Shown: positions 42,477-52,876 of the stretch, piece by piece
How positions within the stretch are numbered: the first letter of the stretch is position 1
Layout: every line of letters begins with the position of its first letter
Source of the DNA: Burkholderia sp. Nafp2/4-1b
Lineage (GTDB): Bacteria; Pseudomonadota; Gammaproteobacteria; Burkholderiales; Burkholderiaceae
Length of the DNA stretch: 64,000 nucleotides
Direction of reading: 5' to 3'
Assembly: GCF_003635165.1 (NCBI RefSeq)
Contig: NZ_ML058622.1
Location: forward strand, 119,991-183,990
Made by a program: the position numbers and the translations under genes
Notes under the pieces: generated by a model
Database searches by the model: none
Told to the model about the DNA's origin: nothing
What the model saw: only the letters and a program-made list of their open reading frames with translations

Positions 42477-42992
42477 TCAGCCGCGCAGGTTGCGCGAGAA
42501 CAGTTCGAGCGCGCGCTGCACGTGCGCGGCGTCGTCGGCCGAGATGTCGCCGAGCATGCGTGCCTCGAGCGGGCGCAGCACGGCTTCGCATTCGCGCAGC
42601 ATCGCCGCGCCTGCGTCGGTCAGTGTCAGCAGGATGATGCGGCCGTGCGACGGGTCGGCTTCGCGCGTGACGAAACCGCGCGCGGCCATCACGCTCATCA
42701 CCTCGTTCGCCGACTGCGGCGTGATCCACGAGCGCTCTGCCAGTTGCGCGTTCGACGACGCGCCGCGCGCCTCGAGCACCGACAGCGCCGTGTATTGCGC
42801 GAGCGTGATGCCGAGCGGCGCGAGCGCGTCGGTCATGTGACGGCGCAGCAGCCGGTCGAGGCCGCCGATCACGTAGGTCAGGCGCTGCGGCGCGCGCGCC
42901 TTCGGCTTGTCGCTCGTGGCGCGGGCGGCGTTCTTCGCGGTGGTCTTCGCAGCGTTCTTCGAATTCGCGGGCTTGGTCGGTGCGGAACTCAT
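42477..42992 (-). CDS. MarR-family repressor of the hydroxycinnamate genes
   Basis: A 171-residue regulator. An Ala/Lys-rich N-terminal extension (about 35 residues) precedes the winged helix: LTYVIGGLDRLLRRHMTDALAPLGITLAQYTALSVLEARGASSNAQLAERSWITPQSANEVMSVM, with the wing VTREADPSHGRIILLTLTDAG. FerR/FerC-type MarR proteins of other bacteria repress ech-vdh-fcs and release on feruloyl-CoA; the same role is inferred here. It is the upstream gene on the same strand, 258 bp from ech. No copy of the palindrome lies before its own start. Confidence 0.9.
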   Translation of the reverse strand: MSSAPTKPANSKNAAKTTAKNAARATSDKPKARAPQRLTYVIGGLDRLLRRHMTDALAPLGITLAQYTALSVLEARGASSNAQLAERSWITPQSANEVMSVMAARGFVTREADPSHGRIILLTLTDAGAAMLRECEAVLRPLEARMLGDISADDAAHVQRALELFSRNLRG

Positions 42993-43115
42993 GGTGCGGG
43001 CGGGATGGAATTGCGGGCCATCTTACCAGCAGGTCGGGGGAGAACAGGGGTGTCGGGGTGTTCGAGGAAGCCGGACCGTCACCCTGCGCTCATGCATGCG
43101 CGGAAGACTGCGGAC

Positions 43116-43131
43116 CGGGCCACGAGGCCCG
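43116..43131. terminator. Hairpin after the lactonase gene
   Basis: CGGGCC-ACGA-GGCCCG forms a perfect 6-bp stem 55 bp after the lactonase stop and upstream of the MarR gene. It has no T-run; a terminator of the arabinose operon is possible. Confidence 0.35.
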
Positions 43132-43185
43132 CGGCGCTCGAGCGGGATCCCATGAACGGGACCCACCCGGTACGTGAAGCCGCGG

Positions 43186-44088
43186 TCAGCGGCGCGGCGC
43201 GCCCATGAACCGCGCAGTCGGCAACCCTGCGTAGCGCGTCTGCGCGACGAACACGCCGCCGGCATCGGCATCGCTCGCCAGCGCCTCGTCGCTCAACCCG
43301 ACGCGCGCACTCGTCACATAAAGCCGGCCGTCACCGTCGAGCGCCACGCAGCTCGGCTGCGCGGTCGGCACCGCCACGCGATCCGTCTCGATGCCGTCCG
43401 GCCCATAGCGCACCACGCGCAAGCCGCCCCACTGCGCATTCCACAGCCCGCCGTCGCGATCCATCGTCGAGCCGTCCGGATCGCCGTGCGCATCGGTCAG
43501 CCGTGCGAACGCCCGCACGTTGGACACGTCGCCGCCCGCGCGGTAATCACAGACGAAAATCTCGCGCACCATCGAATCACAGAACGTCATCTGCGTGCCG
43601 TCCGGCGAGAACGCGATGCTGTTCGCGATCGCCGCCGCCGGCAGCGCGAGCCGCTCGAGCGTGAGGTCCGGATTGAGCCGGTAGAACCCGCCGACCGCGC
43701 GCGGCGGATCGCCGCCTTCGTCCTTCATCCCGAACACGAACGCGCCGTCCGGATCGCACCGGCCGTCGTTCAGCCGCGTCGGCAGGTCGGGTTCGACGTC
43801 GACGATCCGCGTGAACGCGCCGCTGCGCAGATCGAAGAACGCGAGATGCGTCGCCAGCCCGACGAGCAGCACGTCCGGCGCGTTCGTCAGTGCGAAGCAC
43901 GCGAGCCGTTCAGGCATCGGCCACTGCGTGAGGGCCGAGCCGTCCGCGCGGCAGCGCCACAGCCGCGCCCCTTCGATGTCCGTCCAGTACAGCGCGCGCG
44001 TCGCGTCGCACCACGTCGCGCCTTCGCCGAGCGTATTGCGGCTGTCGACCAGCAGCGACGCCGCCGTGCCCGGTTGAGTCTGTTGCAT
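43186..44088 (-). CDS. SMP-30/gluconolactonase family L-arabinolactonase
   Basis: A 300-residue six-bladed propeller lactonase that would hydrolyse L-arabinono-1,4-lactone to L-arabonate. Family motifs: LGEGATWCDATRALYWTDIEG, RLNDGRCDPDGAFVFGMKD (metal-binding Asn and Asp), IANSIAFSPDGTQMTFCDS and DPDGSTMDRDGGLWNAQW. No signal peptide, so cytoplasmic. It is the last gene of the operon, 51 bp after araH, and supplies step two of the pathway. Gluconate-type specificity cannot be excluded from motifs, but the context argues for arabinose. Confidence 0.88.
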   Translation of the reverse strand: MQQTQPGTAASLLVDSRNTLGEGATWCDATRALYWTDIEGARLWRCRADGSALTQWPMPERLACFALTNAPDVLLVGLATHLAFFDLRSGAFTRIVDVEPDLPTRLNDGRCDPDGAFVFGMKDEGGDPPRAVGGFYRLNPDLTLERLALPAAAIANSIAFSPDGTQMTFCDSMVREIFVCDYRAGGDVSNVRAFARLTDAHGDPDGSTMDRDGGLWNAQWGGLRVVRYGPDGIETDRVAVPTAQPSCVALDGDGRLYVTSARVGLSDEALASDADAGGVFVAQTRYAGLPTARFMGAPRR

Positions 44089-44139
44089 GCCGTCTCCCGA
44101 TATTGGTCGTATGTACAGGCGGCCGCGCGGGGGGCGAAG

Positions 44140-45159
44140 TCAGATCTTCATCGCGCGGCGCTGGTTGCGACGATACTGGTCGAACAGCACCGCGAGCAAC
44201 AGAATTCCGCCGCGTATCAGATATTGGTAAAAGGTCGGCACGTTCAGCAGGCTCATCGCGTCCTGCACGGAGCCCATGATCAGCACGCCGACCAGCACGC
44301 CGGAGATCGTCGCGACCCCGCCCGTCAGCGACACGCCGCCGAGCACGCACGCGGAGATCACGCCGAGCTCGAGGCCGACCGACGTCTTCGGATCGCCGAG
44401 GCTCATCCGCGACGCGAGCATCACGCCGGCGAAGCCGGTCACGAGCCCCTGCAGCACGAACACCGCGATCTTGATGCGCATCACCGGCAGCCCCGCGAGC
44501 AGCGCGGCTTCGCCGTTGCCTCCGACGGCCAGCACGTTCTTGCCGAACACCGTCTTGCGCAGCAGGAAGCCGAACACGACGAAGCCGACGATGTTGCTCC
44601 AGATCGGATACGAGATGCCGAGGAACGACCCGCCGCCGAGCTCGAAGAAGCGCTCCTCGGAGATCATCACCGCGTCGCCGTTGGACGTGATGAACGCGAG
44701 CCCGCGCACGACTTCCATCATCGCGAGCGTGACGATCAGCGAATTGATCCGCCAGCGCGCGATCAGCACGCCGTTCACGAGCCCGACCGCGCCGCCCGCG
44801 AGAATGCCGGCCGCGGTGCCGAGCAGCACGCTGTGCGTCGCGGTGATCAGCGTCGATGCGACCACGCCGGAGAACGCGACGATCGACGCGACCGACAGGT
44901 CGACTTCGCCGAGCGCGAGCACGAACATCATCGTCACCGCGATCGAGCCGATCAGCGTGACCGACAGCAGCAGGCCCTGGATGTTGCGCGGCGTGAGGAA
45001 GTCCGGCACGGTCAGCGACAGCGTCGCGAACAGCACGAGAAACACCATCACGATGCCGGAGCGGTTCATCAGCTGCCAGATGCCGCCGCGCGCGCGCGCG
45101 GGCACGGCCGGGGCGTCCGGGGACGGGGAAGTGCGTTGGGGTTGCATTGCCTGGCTCAT
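44140..45159 (-). CDS. araH: L-arabinose ABC transporter permease
   Basis: A 339-residue inner-membrane permease of the ribose/arabinose (RbsC/AraH) class with about ten helices. It starts after a Pro-rich cytoplasmic tail (MSQAMQPQRTSPSPDAPAVP). The EAA-like loop region is GLELGVISACVLGGVSLTGG. It follows the ATPase gene by 35 bp. Substrate is assigned from the neighbouring arabinose genes. Confidence 0.9.
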   Translation of the reverse strand: MSQAMQPQRTSPSPDAPAVPARARGGIWQLMNRSGIVMVFLVLFATLSLTVPDFLTPRNIQGLLLSVTLIGSIAVTMMFVLALGEVDLSVASIVAFSGVVASTLITATHSVLLGTAAGILAGGAVGLVNGVLIARWRINSLIVTLAMMEVVRGLAFITSNGDAVMISEERFFELGGGSFLGISYPIWSNIVGFVVFGFLLRKTVFGKNVLAVGGNGEAALLAGLPVMRIKIAVFVLQGLVTGFAGVMLASRMSLGDPKTSVGLELGVISACVLGGVSLTGGVATISGVLVGVLIMGSVQDAMSLLNVPTFYQYLIRGGILLLAVLFDQYRRNQRRAMKI

Positions 45160-45194
45160 ATCAGTTCAGTTGCTTTCCGGTTGACTGCACGCCG

Positions 45195-46757
<1,563 letters not shown>

Positions 46758-46777
46758 CGCGTCGTCGCCCCGCACGC

Positions 46778-47791
46778 TCAGATGCCGAGCTCGGCGCGCA
46801 CGGCCTGCCAGTTCGCGCGCGTCATCAGCTTGCCGCTCGTCTGCGTATCCGCCGGCGGCGTCTTGCCGTTGCGGATCCACTCGACGAGGTTCTGCGTGCT
46901 GTCCTTGCCGTGGTTCGTCGAGCTGACCGCGATCGTCCCGTAGAAGCCGGTCGGCTCCTTCTTCTGGAATTCGGCGAACGCCTCGCCCGCGCCGTTGATG
47001 CCGACACCGATCACGTCGGCCGCCGGGATGTGCAGCTGTTCGGTCGCACGCACCGCGCCCAGCACGGTTTCCTCGTTCAGCGCGTAGACCACCCACTTCT
47101 TGATGTTCGGATGGCGCGCGAGCACCGGCGCGGCCGCGCTGAAGCCGCCTTCGTCGTCGGTCGTCTTCTGCGGCGCGTCGAAGATGTTGTCCTTGCGGAA
47201 GCCGTTCGCGAGCAGCGCCTGCGTCGCGCCGTCGGTGCGCAGCTTCGCGGTCGGCAGCTCGTTGTTGGTGATTCGCAGCGCGCCGACTTCTTCCGGCTTC
47301 CAGCCACGCCGCTTCATCTCGTCGGAAATTGCCTGGCCGACCTGGTTGCCGATCTTCGTCGCCGACATCCCGAGGTGCGGCACGTTCGGCAGCGGCTTGC
47401 CGGTCGAGTCGACGAGCTGGTCGTCCACCGTCACGAACTTCATGTTGTAGCGCTTCGCGCGCGACGCGATCGCCGGCCCGAGACGCACGTCGGGCGCGCA
47501 GATCACGAAGCCCTGCGCGCCTTGCGAGCCGAGGTTGTCGATCGCGGCCAGCACCTTCTCGCCGTCCGGCGTGCCGATCTTCACGACCGAGAAGTTCTCC
47601 TTCTGGCCGAGCGCGGACGCCGCGTTCTGTTCGTTGATGAACCATGCCTGTTCCGGCATCTTCACCAGGAAGCCGATCTTCAGCGGCGCGTCGGCGTGGG
47701 CGGCGCCCTGCATCCCGAGCGGCGCGATGCAAAGCGCGGCGAAGAGCGCGCGCAGCGTGTGTCGGCGGATCGTTTGGTTCGTGCGGTTCAT
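46778..47791 (-). CDS. araF: L-arabinose-binding periplasmic protein
   Basis: A 337-residue periplasmic binding protein. The signal peptide (HTLRALFAALCIAPLGMQGAAHA) is followed by DAPLKIGFLVKMPEQAWFINEQ, the AraF start in which aromatic residues stack on the sugar. Further ligand-region segments are FVTVDDQLVD, RITNNELPTAKLRTDG and VIGVGINGAGEAF. AAGGAG precedes ATG 47791. First transport gene, after the dehydrogenase gene. Confidence 0.92.
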   Translation of the reverse strand: MNRTNQTIRRHTLRALFAALCIAPLGMQGAAHADAPLKIGFLVKMPEQAWFINEQNAASALGQKENFSVVKIGTPDGEKVLAAIDNLGSQGAQGFVICAPDVRLGPAIASRAKRYNMKFVTVDDQLVDSTGKPLPNVPHLGMSATKIGNQVGQAISDEMKRRGWKPEEVGALRITNNELPTAKLRTDGATQALLANGFRKDNIFDAPQKTTDDEGGFSAAAPVLARHPNIKKWVVYALNEETVLGAVRATEQLHIPAADVIGVGINGAGEAFAEFQKKEPTGFYGTIAVSSTNHGKDSTQNLVEWIRNGKTPPADTQTSGKLMTRANWQAVRAELGI

Positions 47792-47874
47792 GCGGTGTCT
47801 CCTTGTCTATTGGCTTGGGTCTTCAACTTCCGTCGTGTCGGGCCGCGCTCGCTGCGGCGCGCGCCGGCACGGTA

Positions 47875-48804
47875 TCAGCGGCCGAACGCGTCGGTCCCGA
47901 CGCGCCGCCCGAACAGGAACGCGTCGGCGACGAGCCGCAGCGGCCGCACGTCGACATCGCTTTCGCCGCGCGCGATCAGCGCGCGGAAATGTGCATACAG
48001 CGCCGGATACTCGCGTTCCGGCCCGATCTCGACCGGCTCGCCGCCGATCGACAACTGCGCGCCGCCGCGGCTGATCGCGAGCACGCCGTCCGACGTGTCG
48101 ACCGCGATCTCCCACTGCTCGACGGGGCCGTGGCGCCAGTCGAATTCCGCACGCACGGGCACGCCGTCCGTATCCGCGCAATCGAGCTCGGCCGCGATCG
48201 GCATCTGCGCGTCGCTCGGCACGTAGAGCGTCGCTTCCCGCAGCACGAGTTCGCGCGGCAGGATCCGCGTGACGATCGACAGTGCGTTGATGCCCGGATC
48301 GAACACGCCGAGGCCGCCCGGCTCCCAGATCCACTGCTGCCCCGGATGCCAGCGGCGCACGTCTTCCTTCCAGCGCACCTGCACCGCGCGGATCGTGCGC
48401 GTCGCGAGCCACGCGCGCGCCGGCTCCACCGCGCTCGCGCAGCGCGAGTGCCAGGTCGCGAACAGCGTGAGGCCGCGTTCGCGCGCGAGCGCGTCGAGCG
48501 CGGCGACTTCACCCAGCGTCGCGCCCGGCGGCTTTTCGAGCATCACGTGCTTGCCGGCTTCGAGCGCGGCGCGGGCCTGAGCGTAGCGCACTTGCGGCGG
48601 CGCGCACAGCGACACCGCGTCGAGCTCGCGCTCGGCGGCCAGCAGCGCGTTCAGGTCCGGATAATTGCGTACGCCGTTGACTTCCGCGTGACGGCTCGCA
48701 CAGGCGGTCAACGCGAAGCCCGGTTCGGCCGCGATCGCCGGCAAATGCTGGTCGCGCGCGATCTTGCCGATCCCGACCACGCCCAGCGAAATCACCTTGC
48801 TCAT
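47875..48804 (-). CDS. L-arabinose 1-dehydrogenase (Gfo/Idh/MocA family)
   Basis: A 309-residue NAD(P)-dependent sugar dehydrogenase giving L-arabinono-lactone, the first step of the oxidative pathway. The Rossmann motif is GVVGIGKIARDQHLPAI, the active-site Lys-Pro is in HVMLEKPPGATLGEV, and the catalytic pair is near GGLGVFDPGINALSIV. It matches the Azospirillum-type arabinose/galactose 1-dehydrogenase in length and motifs; D-galactose may also be used. AAGGAGAT lies 6 nt before ATG 48804, which was chosen over an in-frame start at 48831. Confidence 0.88.
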   Translation of the reverse strand: MSKVISLGVVGIGKIARDQHLPAIAAEPGFALTACASRHAEVNGVRNYPDLNALLAAERELDAVSLCAPPQVRYAQARAALEAGKHVMLEKPPGATLGEVAALDALARERGLTLFATWHSRCASAVEPARAWLATRTIRAVQVRWKEDVRRWHPGQQWIWEPGGLGVFDPGINALSIVTRILPRELVLREATLYVPSDAQMPIAAELDCADTDGVPVRAEFDWRHGPVEQWEIAVDTSDGVLAISRGGAQLSIGGEPVEIGPEREYPALYAHFRALIARGESDVDVRPLRLVADAFLFGRRVGTDAFGR

Positions 48805-48835
48805 TTGCGTATCTCCTTTGCCATTCGCCATTGGC

Positions 48836-49765
48836 TCAATGCGCCCAGCGCAGCACGAGCGGGTCGAGCCGGCGCGCGATCGCGATCAGCTCCGCACGCG
48901 TGTCCGGGTGCAGTTCCGGCATCGGATGCCGCGGCCGCTCGCACGCGATCACGCCGCCTTCGCGCATCAGCGCCTTCGCGGTGAGGATCCCGGACTGGCG
49001 GTTCTCGTGATTGATCAGCGGCAGCCACGTCTGGTAATGCGCGAACGCATCGTCGTGCCGCCCTTCGCGGAACGCTTCGAGGATCGGCCGGATACCGTCC
49101 GGAAACCCGCCGCCCGTCATCGCCCCGGTCGCACCCGCATGCAGATCGGCGAGCAGCGTGATCGCCTCCTCGCCATCCCACGGCCCTTCGATCGCATCGC
49201 CGCCGAGCCGGATCAGCTCGCGCAGCTTGTTCGCGGCTCCGGGCGTCTCGATCTTGAAATAGGCGACCTGCTCGATCTCGCGTGCCATCCGCGCGAGGAA
49301 CGGCGCGGACAACGCGGTGCCGCTCGCCGGCGCGTCCTGGATCATGATCGGGATGTCGATCGCATTCGACACGCGTGCATAGAAATCGAAGATCTGCGCT
49401 TCGGGCACGCGGAACGTCGCGCCGTGATACGGCGGCATCGCCATCACCATCGCCGCGCCGAGCTGCTGCGCGCGCAGGCTGCGCGCCGCGCACACCTGCG
49501 TGCTGTAGTGCGACGTCGTGACGATCACCGGCACGCGGCCGGCGACGTGTTCGAGAATCGTGCGCGTGAGCACGTCGCGTTCGTCGTCGGTGACCGCGAA
49601 CTGCTCGGAGAAGTTCGCGAGGATGCACAGCCCGTCCGAGCCCGCGTCGATCATGAAGTCGACCGCGCGCTTCTGGCTCGCGAGGTCGAGCTCGCCGCTG
49701 TCGGAGAACGTCGTCGGAACGACGGGGAAGATGCCGCGATAGCGCGGCGTGCTGCTCGATGTCAT
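48836..49765 (-). CDS. L-2-keto-3-deoxyarabonate dehydratase (DapA family)
   Basis: A 309-residue TIM-barrel of the dihydrodipicolinate synthase/N-acetylneuraminate lyase superfamily. The Schiff-base Lys is in QVAYFKIETPGA and the Tyr of the active site in VMAMPPYHGATF. In this operon it should dehydrate L-2-keto-3-deoxyarabonate to alpha-ketoglutarate semialdehyde. It is encoded between the dehydrogenase (31-bp gap) and the L-arabonate dehydratase. The start ATG 49765 gives the usual family N-terminus (RYRGIFPVVPTTF). Confidence 0.88.
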   Translation of the reverse strand: MTSSSTPRYRGIFPVVPTTFSDSGELDLASQKRAVDFMIDAGSDGLCILANFSEQFAVTDDERDVLTRTILEHVAGRVPVIVTTSHYSTQVCAARSLRAQQLGAAMVMAMPPYHGATFRVPEAQIFDFYARVSNAIDIPIMIQDAPASGTALSAPFLARMAREIEQVAYFKIETPGAANKLRELIRLGGDAIEGPWDGEEAITLLADLHAGATGAMTGGGFPDGIRPILEAFREGRHDDAFAHYQTWLPLINHENRQSGILTAKALMREGGVIACERPRHPMPELHPDTRAELIAIARRLDPLVLRWAH

Positions 49766-49891
49766 GGTTCGGTCCTGCGTCGGCCTCGAAGGGAGGCCCT
49801 CAAGCGTTCACGGTTTCACATCACCACTTCGTTCGCGTTGCGCGGATCGCTGCCCGCGCAACGCCTGCCAGCCAGCCGGCCGGCCAGCCGC

Positions 49892-51643
49892 TCAATGCGA
49901 ATGGCTCGGCACGTCCGCGCCGCGCGTGCCGACCAGGAAGTCGAGGTCGCACCCCTCATCCGCCTGCAGCACGTGATCGATATACAGCCGCGCGTAGCCG
50001 CCCTTGCCGAGCTGGCCGGCCACGCCCGGCGCGGCGGTCGGATCGACGTCCGACAGGCGGCGCTGCAGCTCTTCATCGGGAATATCCAGATGCAGCGTGC
50101 CGGCCTCGCAGTCGAGTTCGATCCAGTCGCCGTTGCGCACCGCGGCCAGCGGGCCGCCCGCGGCCGCTTCCGGCGCGACGTGCAGCACGACCGTGCCGTA
50201 TGCGGTGCCGCTCATCCGTGCATCGGAGATCCGCACCATGTCCTTCACGCCCTGGCGCAGCAGCTTCGGCGGCAGCCCCATGTTGCCGACCTCGGCCATG
50301 CCCGGATAGCCGCGCGGCCCGCAGTTCTTCAGCACCATCACCGAGCTCGCGTCCACGTCGAGCGCTTCGTCGTTGATCGTCGCCTTGTAATGCTCGAGGT
50401 TCTCGAACACCACCGCGCGGCCGCGATGCTTCAGCAGCTCGGGGCTCGCGGCGGACGGCTTCAGCACCGCGCCGCGCGGCGCGAGATTGCCGCGCAGGAT
50501 GCGGATCCCGCCGTCCGCGATCAGCGGCCTGTCGAGCGGGCGAATCACTTCTTCGTCGTAGTTCGGCGCTTCGCGCACGTTGTCCCACAGCGACTTGCCG
50601 TTCACCGTCAGTGCGTCCGGGTGCGGCAGCAGCCCGCCTTCGCCGAGCCGGCGCAGCACGGCCGGCAGCCCGCCCGCGTAGTAGAACTCTTCCATCAGGA
50701 AGCGCCCGGACGGCATCAGGTCGACGATCGTCGGCGTGTCGCGGCCGATGCGCATCCAGTCCTCGAGTTCGAGCGGCACGCCGATGCGGCCCGCGATCGC
50801 CTTCAGATGGATCACCGCATTGGTCGAGCCGCCGATCGCCGCATTCGTGCGGATCGCGTTCTCGAACGCCGCGCGCGTCAGGACCTTCGACAGCACGAGC
50901 CCTTCGAGCGCCATCTCGACGATGCGGATGCCCGACATGTGCGCGAGCACGTAGCGGCGCGAATCGACGGCCGGAATCGCCGCGTTGTGCGGCAGCGCGA
51001 CGCCGAGCGCCTCGGCCATGCACGCCATCGTCGACGCGGTGCCCATCGTGTTGCAGGTGCCGGCCGAACGCGACATGCCGGCTTCGGCCGACAGGAAGTG
51101 GTGCACGTCGATCTCGCCCGCCTTCAGCGCTTCGTGCAGCTGCCACACGGCCGTGCCCGAGCCGATGTTCTTGCCTTCGAGCTTGCCGTTCAGCATCGGG
51201 CCGCCCGACACCACGATCGCCGGCACGTCGCAGCTCGCCGCGCCCATCAGCAGCGCGGGGGTCGTCTTGTCGCAGCCGGCGAGCAGCACGACCGCGTCGA
51301 TCGGGTTGCCGCGGATCGCTTCCTCGACGTCCATCGAGGCAAGATTGCGCGTGAGCATCGCCGACGGCCGCAGGTTCGATTCGCCGTTCGAGAACACCGG
51401 GAACTCGACCGGGAACCCGCCCGCCTCGGAGATTCCGCGCTTCACGTGCTCTGCGAGCTTGCGGAAGTGCGCATTGCACGGCGTCAGCTCGGACCACGTG
51501 TTGCAGATGCCTATGATCGGGCGACCGTCGAACTCGTGATCGGGGATGCCCTGGTTCTTCATCCAGCTTCGGTACATGAAGCCGTTCTTGTCATTGGTGC
51601 CGAACCATTGGGTGGAGCGCAGCCTGGGTTTTGTTGCCGACAT
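49892..51643 (-). CDS. L-arabonate dehydratase (IlvD/Edd family)
   Basis: A 583-residue iron-sulphur dehydratase turning L-arabonate into L-2-keto-3-deoxyarabonate. The three cluster cysteines are visible in PIIGICNTWSELTPCNAH, VVLLAGCDKTTPALLM and SRSAGTCNTMGTASTMAC. The Mg-binding region carries a Lys near CDK. The C-terminal domain motif is VSDARMSGTA-like (ISDARMSGTAYGTVVLHVAPE). It is the first gene of the operon; its promoter lies in the gap to the divergent LysR gene. Confidence 0.93.
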   Translation of the reverse strand: MSATKPRLRSTQWFGTNDKNGFMYRSWMKNQGIPDHEFDGRPIIGICNTWSELTPCNAHFRKLAEHVKRGISEAGGFPVEFPVFSNGESNLRPSAMLTRNLASMDVEEAIRGNPIDAVVLLAGCDKTTPALLMGAASCDVPAIVVSGGPMLNGKLEGKNIGSGTAVWQLHEALKAGEIDVHHFLSAEAGMSRSAGTCNTMGTASTMACMAEALGVALPHNAAIPAVDSRRYVLAHMSGIRIVEMALEGLVLSKVLTRAAFENAIRTNAAIGGSTNAVIHLKAIAGRIGVPLELEDWMRIGRDTPTIVDLMPSGRFLMEEFYYAGGLPAVLRRLGEGGLLPHPDALTVNGKSLWDNVREAPNYDEEVIRPLDRPLIADGGIRILRGNLAPRGAVLKPSAASPELLKHRGRAVVFENLEHYKATINDEALDVDASSVMVLKNCGPRGYPGMAEVGNMGLPPKLLRQGVKDMVRISDARMSGTAYGTVVLHVAPEAAAGGPLAAVRNGDWIELDCEAGTLHLDIPDEELQRRLSDVDPTAAPGVAGQLGKGGYARLYIDHVLQADEGCDLDFLVGTRGADVPSHSH

Positions 51644-51722
51644 CGTCAGTCCTGTGGTGACGGGATACCGGCGCAGTATGGGCAGAATTTTGATAACTCG
51701 CTAATGACGTTTTAGGCGATTA

Positions 51723-51742
51723 CGATATCGATTCCGATATCG
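51723..51742. promoter_or_regulatory. Repeated CGATATCG sites in the arabinose divergent promoter
   Basis: Two copies of the self-palindrome CGATATCG (51723-51730 and 51735-51742) lie 12 bp apart, about one helical turn, in the 114-bp gap between the arabinose operon and the divergent LysR gene. They are a plausible LysR binding site overlapping its own start region. Confidence 0.5.
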
Positions 51743-51757
51743 ATATAAACCCGTACG

Positions 51758-52708
51758 ATGACCGAAGCCAGCCCGTGGGGAAACCGCAACCGCCTGAAGA
51801 CCCGCCAGCTTCTGCTGGTCGTCGCGCTCGCCGACGAAGGCAGCATTCATCGCGCGGCGGCCGCGCTGAGCATGACGCAGCCGGCCGCGTCGAAGCTGCT
51901 GCGCGAGCTCGAGGAATCGATCGGCGCGGTGCTGTTCGAGCGCCTGCCGCGCGGGATGCGGCCGACACTCTATGGCGACGCGCTGATTCGCCACGCGCGC
52001 GCGGCGCTCGGCAGCCTCGACCAGGCGCGCGAGGAACTGGCCGCGCTGAAGGCCGGCCATCTTGGCCATGTGGCGGTGGGTGCGATCACGTCGCCGGGGC
52101 TGCGGCTCGTGCCGCCGGCCGTGGCCGCCGTAAAGGGGACGCATGCGAACGTGCGCGTGTCGGTCGCGATCGACACCAGCAACGCGCTGCTCGAACATCT
52201 CGCGCAGGACCGGCTCGACATCGTGCTCGGCCGACTGTCCGCCGAACACGACAAGCTGCACCTGCGCTACGAGCCGCTGACCGGCGAGCCGGTCGCCGCG
52301 GTCGTGCGGCCCGGCCACCCGCTGCTCGCGCAGGCGCCGCTGTCGCTGGCCGACGTGCAGCGCGCCGCGTGGGTAATGCCGCCGGCCGGCAGCGTACTGC
52401 GCCATCGCTTCGAGCTCGTGTTCCAGCGCGCGAGCCTCGCGCCGCCGGCGAACGTCGTCGAGACGGCCGCGCTGCTGTTCATCACGCAGTTGATCGAGCA
52501 GAGCGACATGATCGCGGTGCTCGCGGAGGACGTCGCGCGGTACTACGCGCGACACGGGATGGTCACGGTGCTGCCGCTGGAGATGGACTGCCGGATGGAC
52601 GATTTCGGGATCATCACGCGCACGGATCGGCTGCATTCGCCGGCCGTCGAGGTGATGGCGGAGGCGATTCGGGCGGCAGCGCGGGATGTTTACGGGATTG
52701 GGGTGTGA
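51758..52708 (+). CDS. LysR-family regulator of the arabinose operon
   Basis: A 316-residue LTTR of the GbpR type. The N-terminal helix-turn-helix is LKTRQLLLVVALADEGSIHRAAAALSMTQPAASKLLRELEESIGAVLFERL (residues about 12-62). The effector domain begins VAVGAITSPGLRLVPPAVAAV. GbpR-like regulators respond to sugars such as arabinose, fucose and galactose. The divergent arrangement and repeated palindromes between the genes suggest it controls the arabinose operon. Confidence 0.88.
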   Translation: MTEASPWGNRNRLKTRQLLLVVALADEGSIHRAAAALSMTQPAASKLLRELEESIGAVLFERLPRGMRPTLYGDALIRHARAALGSLDQAREELAALKAGHLGHVAVGAITSPGLRLVPPAVAAVKGTHANVRVSVAIDTSNALLEHLAQDRLDIVLGRLSAEHDKLHLRYEPLTGEPVAAVVRPGHPLLAQAPLSLADVQRAAWVMPPAGSVLRHRFELVFQRASLAPPANVVETAALLFITQLIEQSDMIAVLAEDVARYYARHGMVTVLPLEMDCRMDDFGIITRTDRLHSPAVEVMAEAIRAAARDVYGIGV

Positions 52709-52824
52709 GGCGGCGGTTTCGGGCTTCGCCGCCGCAGTCTGGATAGCAGGGTCGCCGTTCGTGGCTCTCCGACAAGAGCGCCATGTTCCATGCGGTCGGA
52801 AAAGCCGTCAGTTCTCGATCCTCG

Positions 52825-52849
52825 CCGCCGTCGTCTCAGACGACGGCGG
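52825..52849. terminator. Bidirectional terminator hairpin
   Basis: A perfect 11-bp stem (CCGCCGTCGTC / GACGACGGCGG) with a TCA loop, extended by outer CTCGA/TCGAG arms, lies between the convergent LysR and CdiB genes. Confidence 0.6.
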
Positions 52850-52876
52850 GTCGAGTACCGGATTGCGCTTGCTTCA

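Noticed and set aside
43130..43175. GGGATCCC and CGGGACCC palindromes near the MarR gene as operators
   Set aside because: They are GC-rich, lie after the lactonase stop rather than before a start, and do not match the ATCAGG motif.
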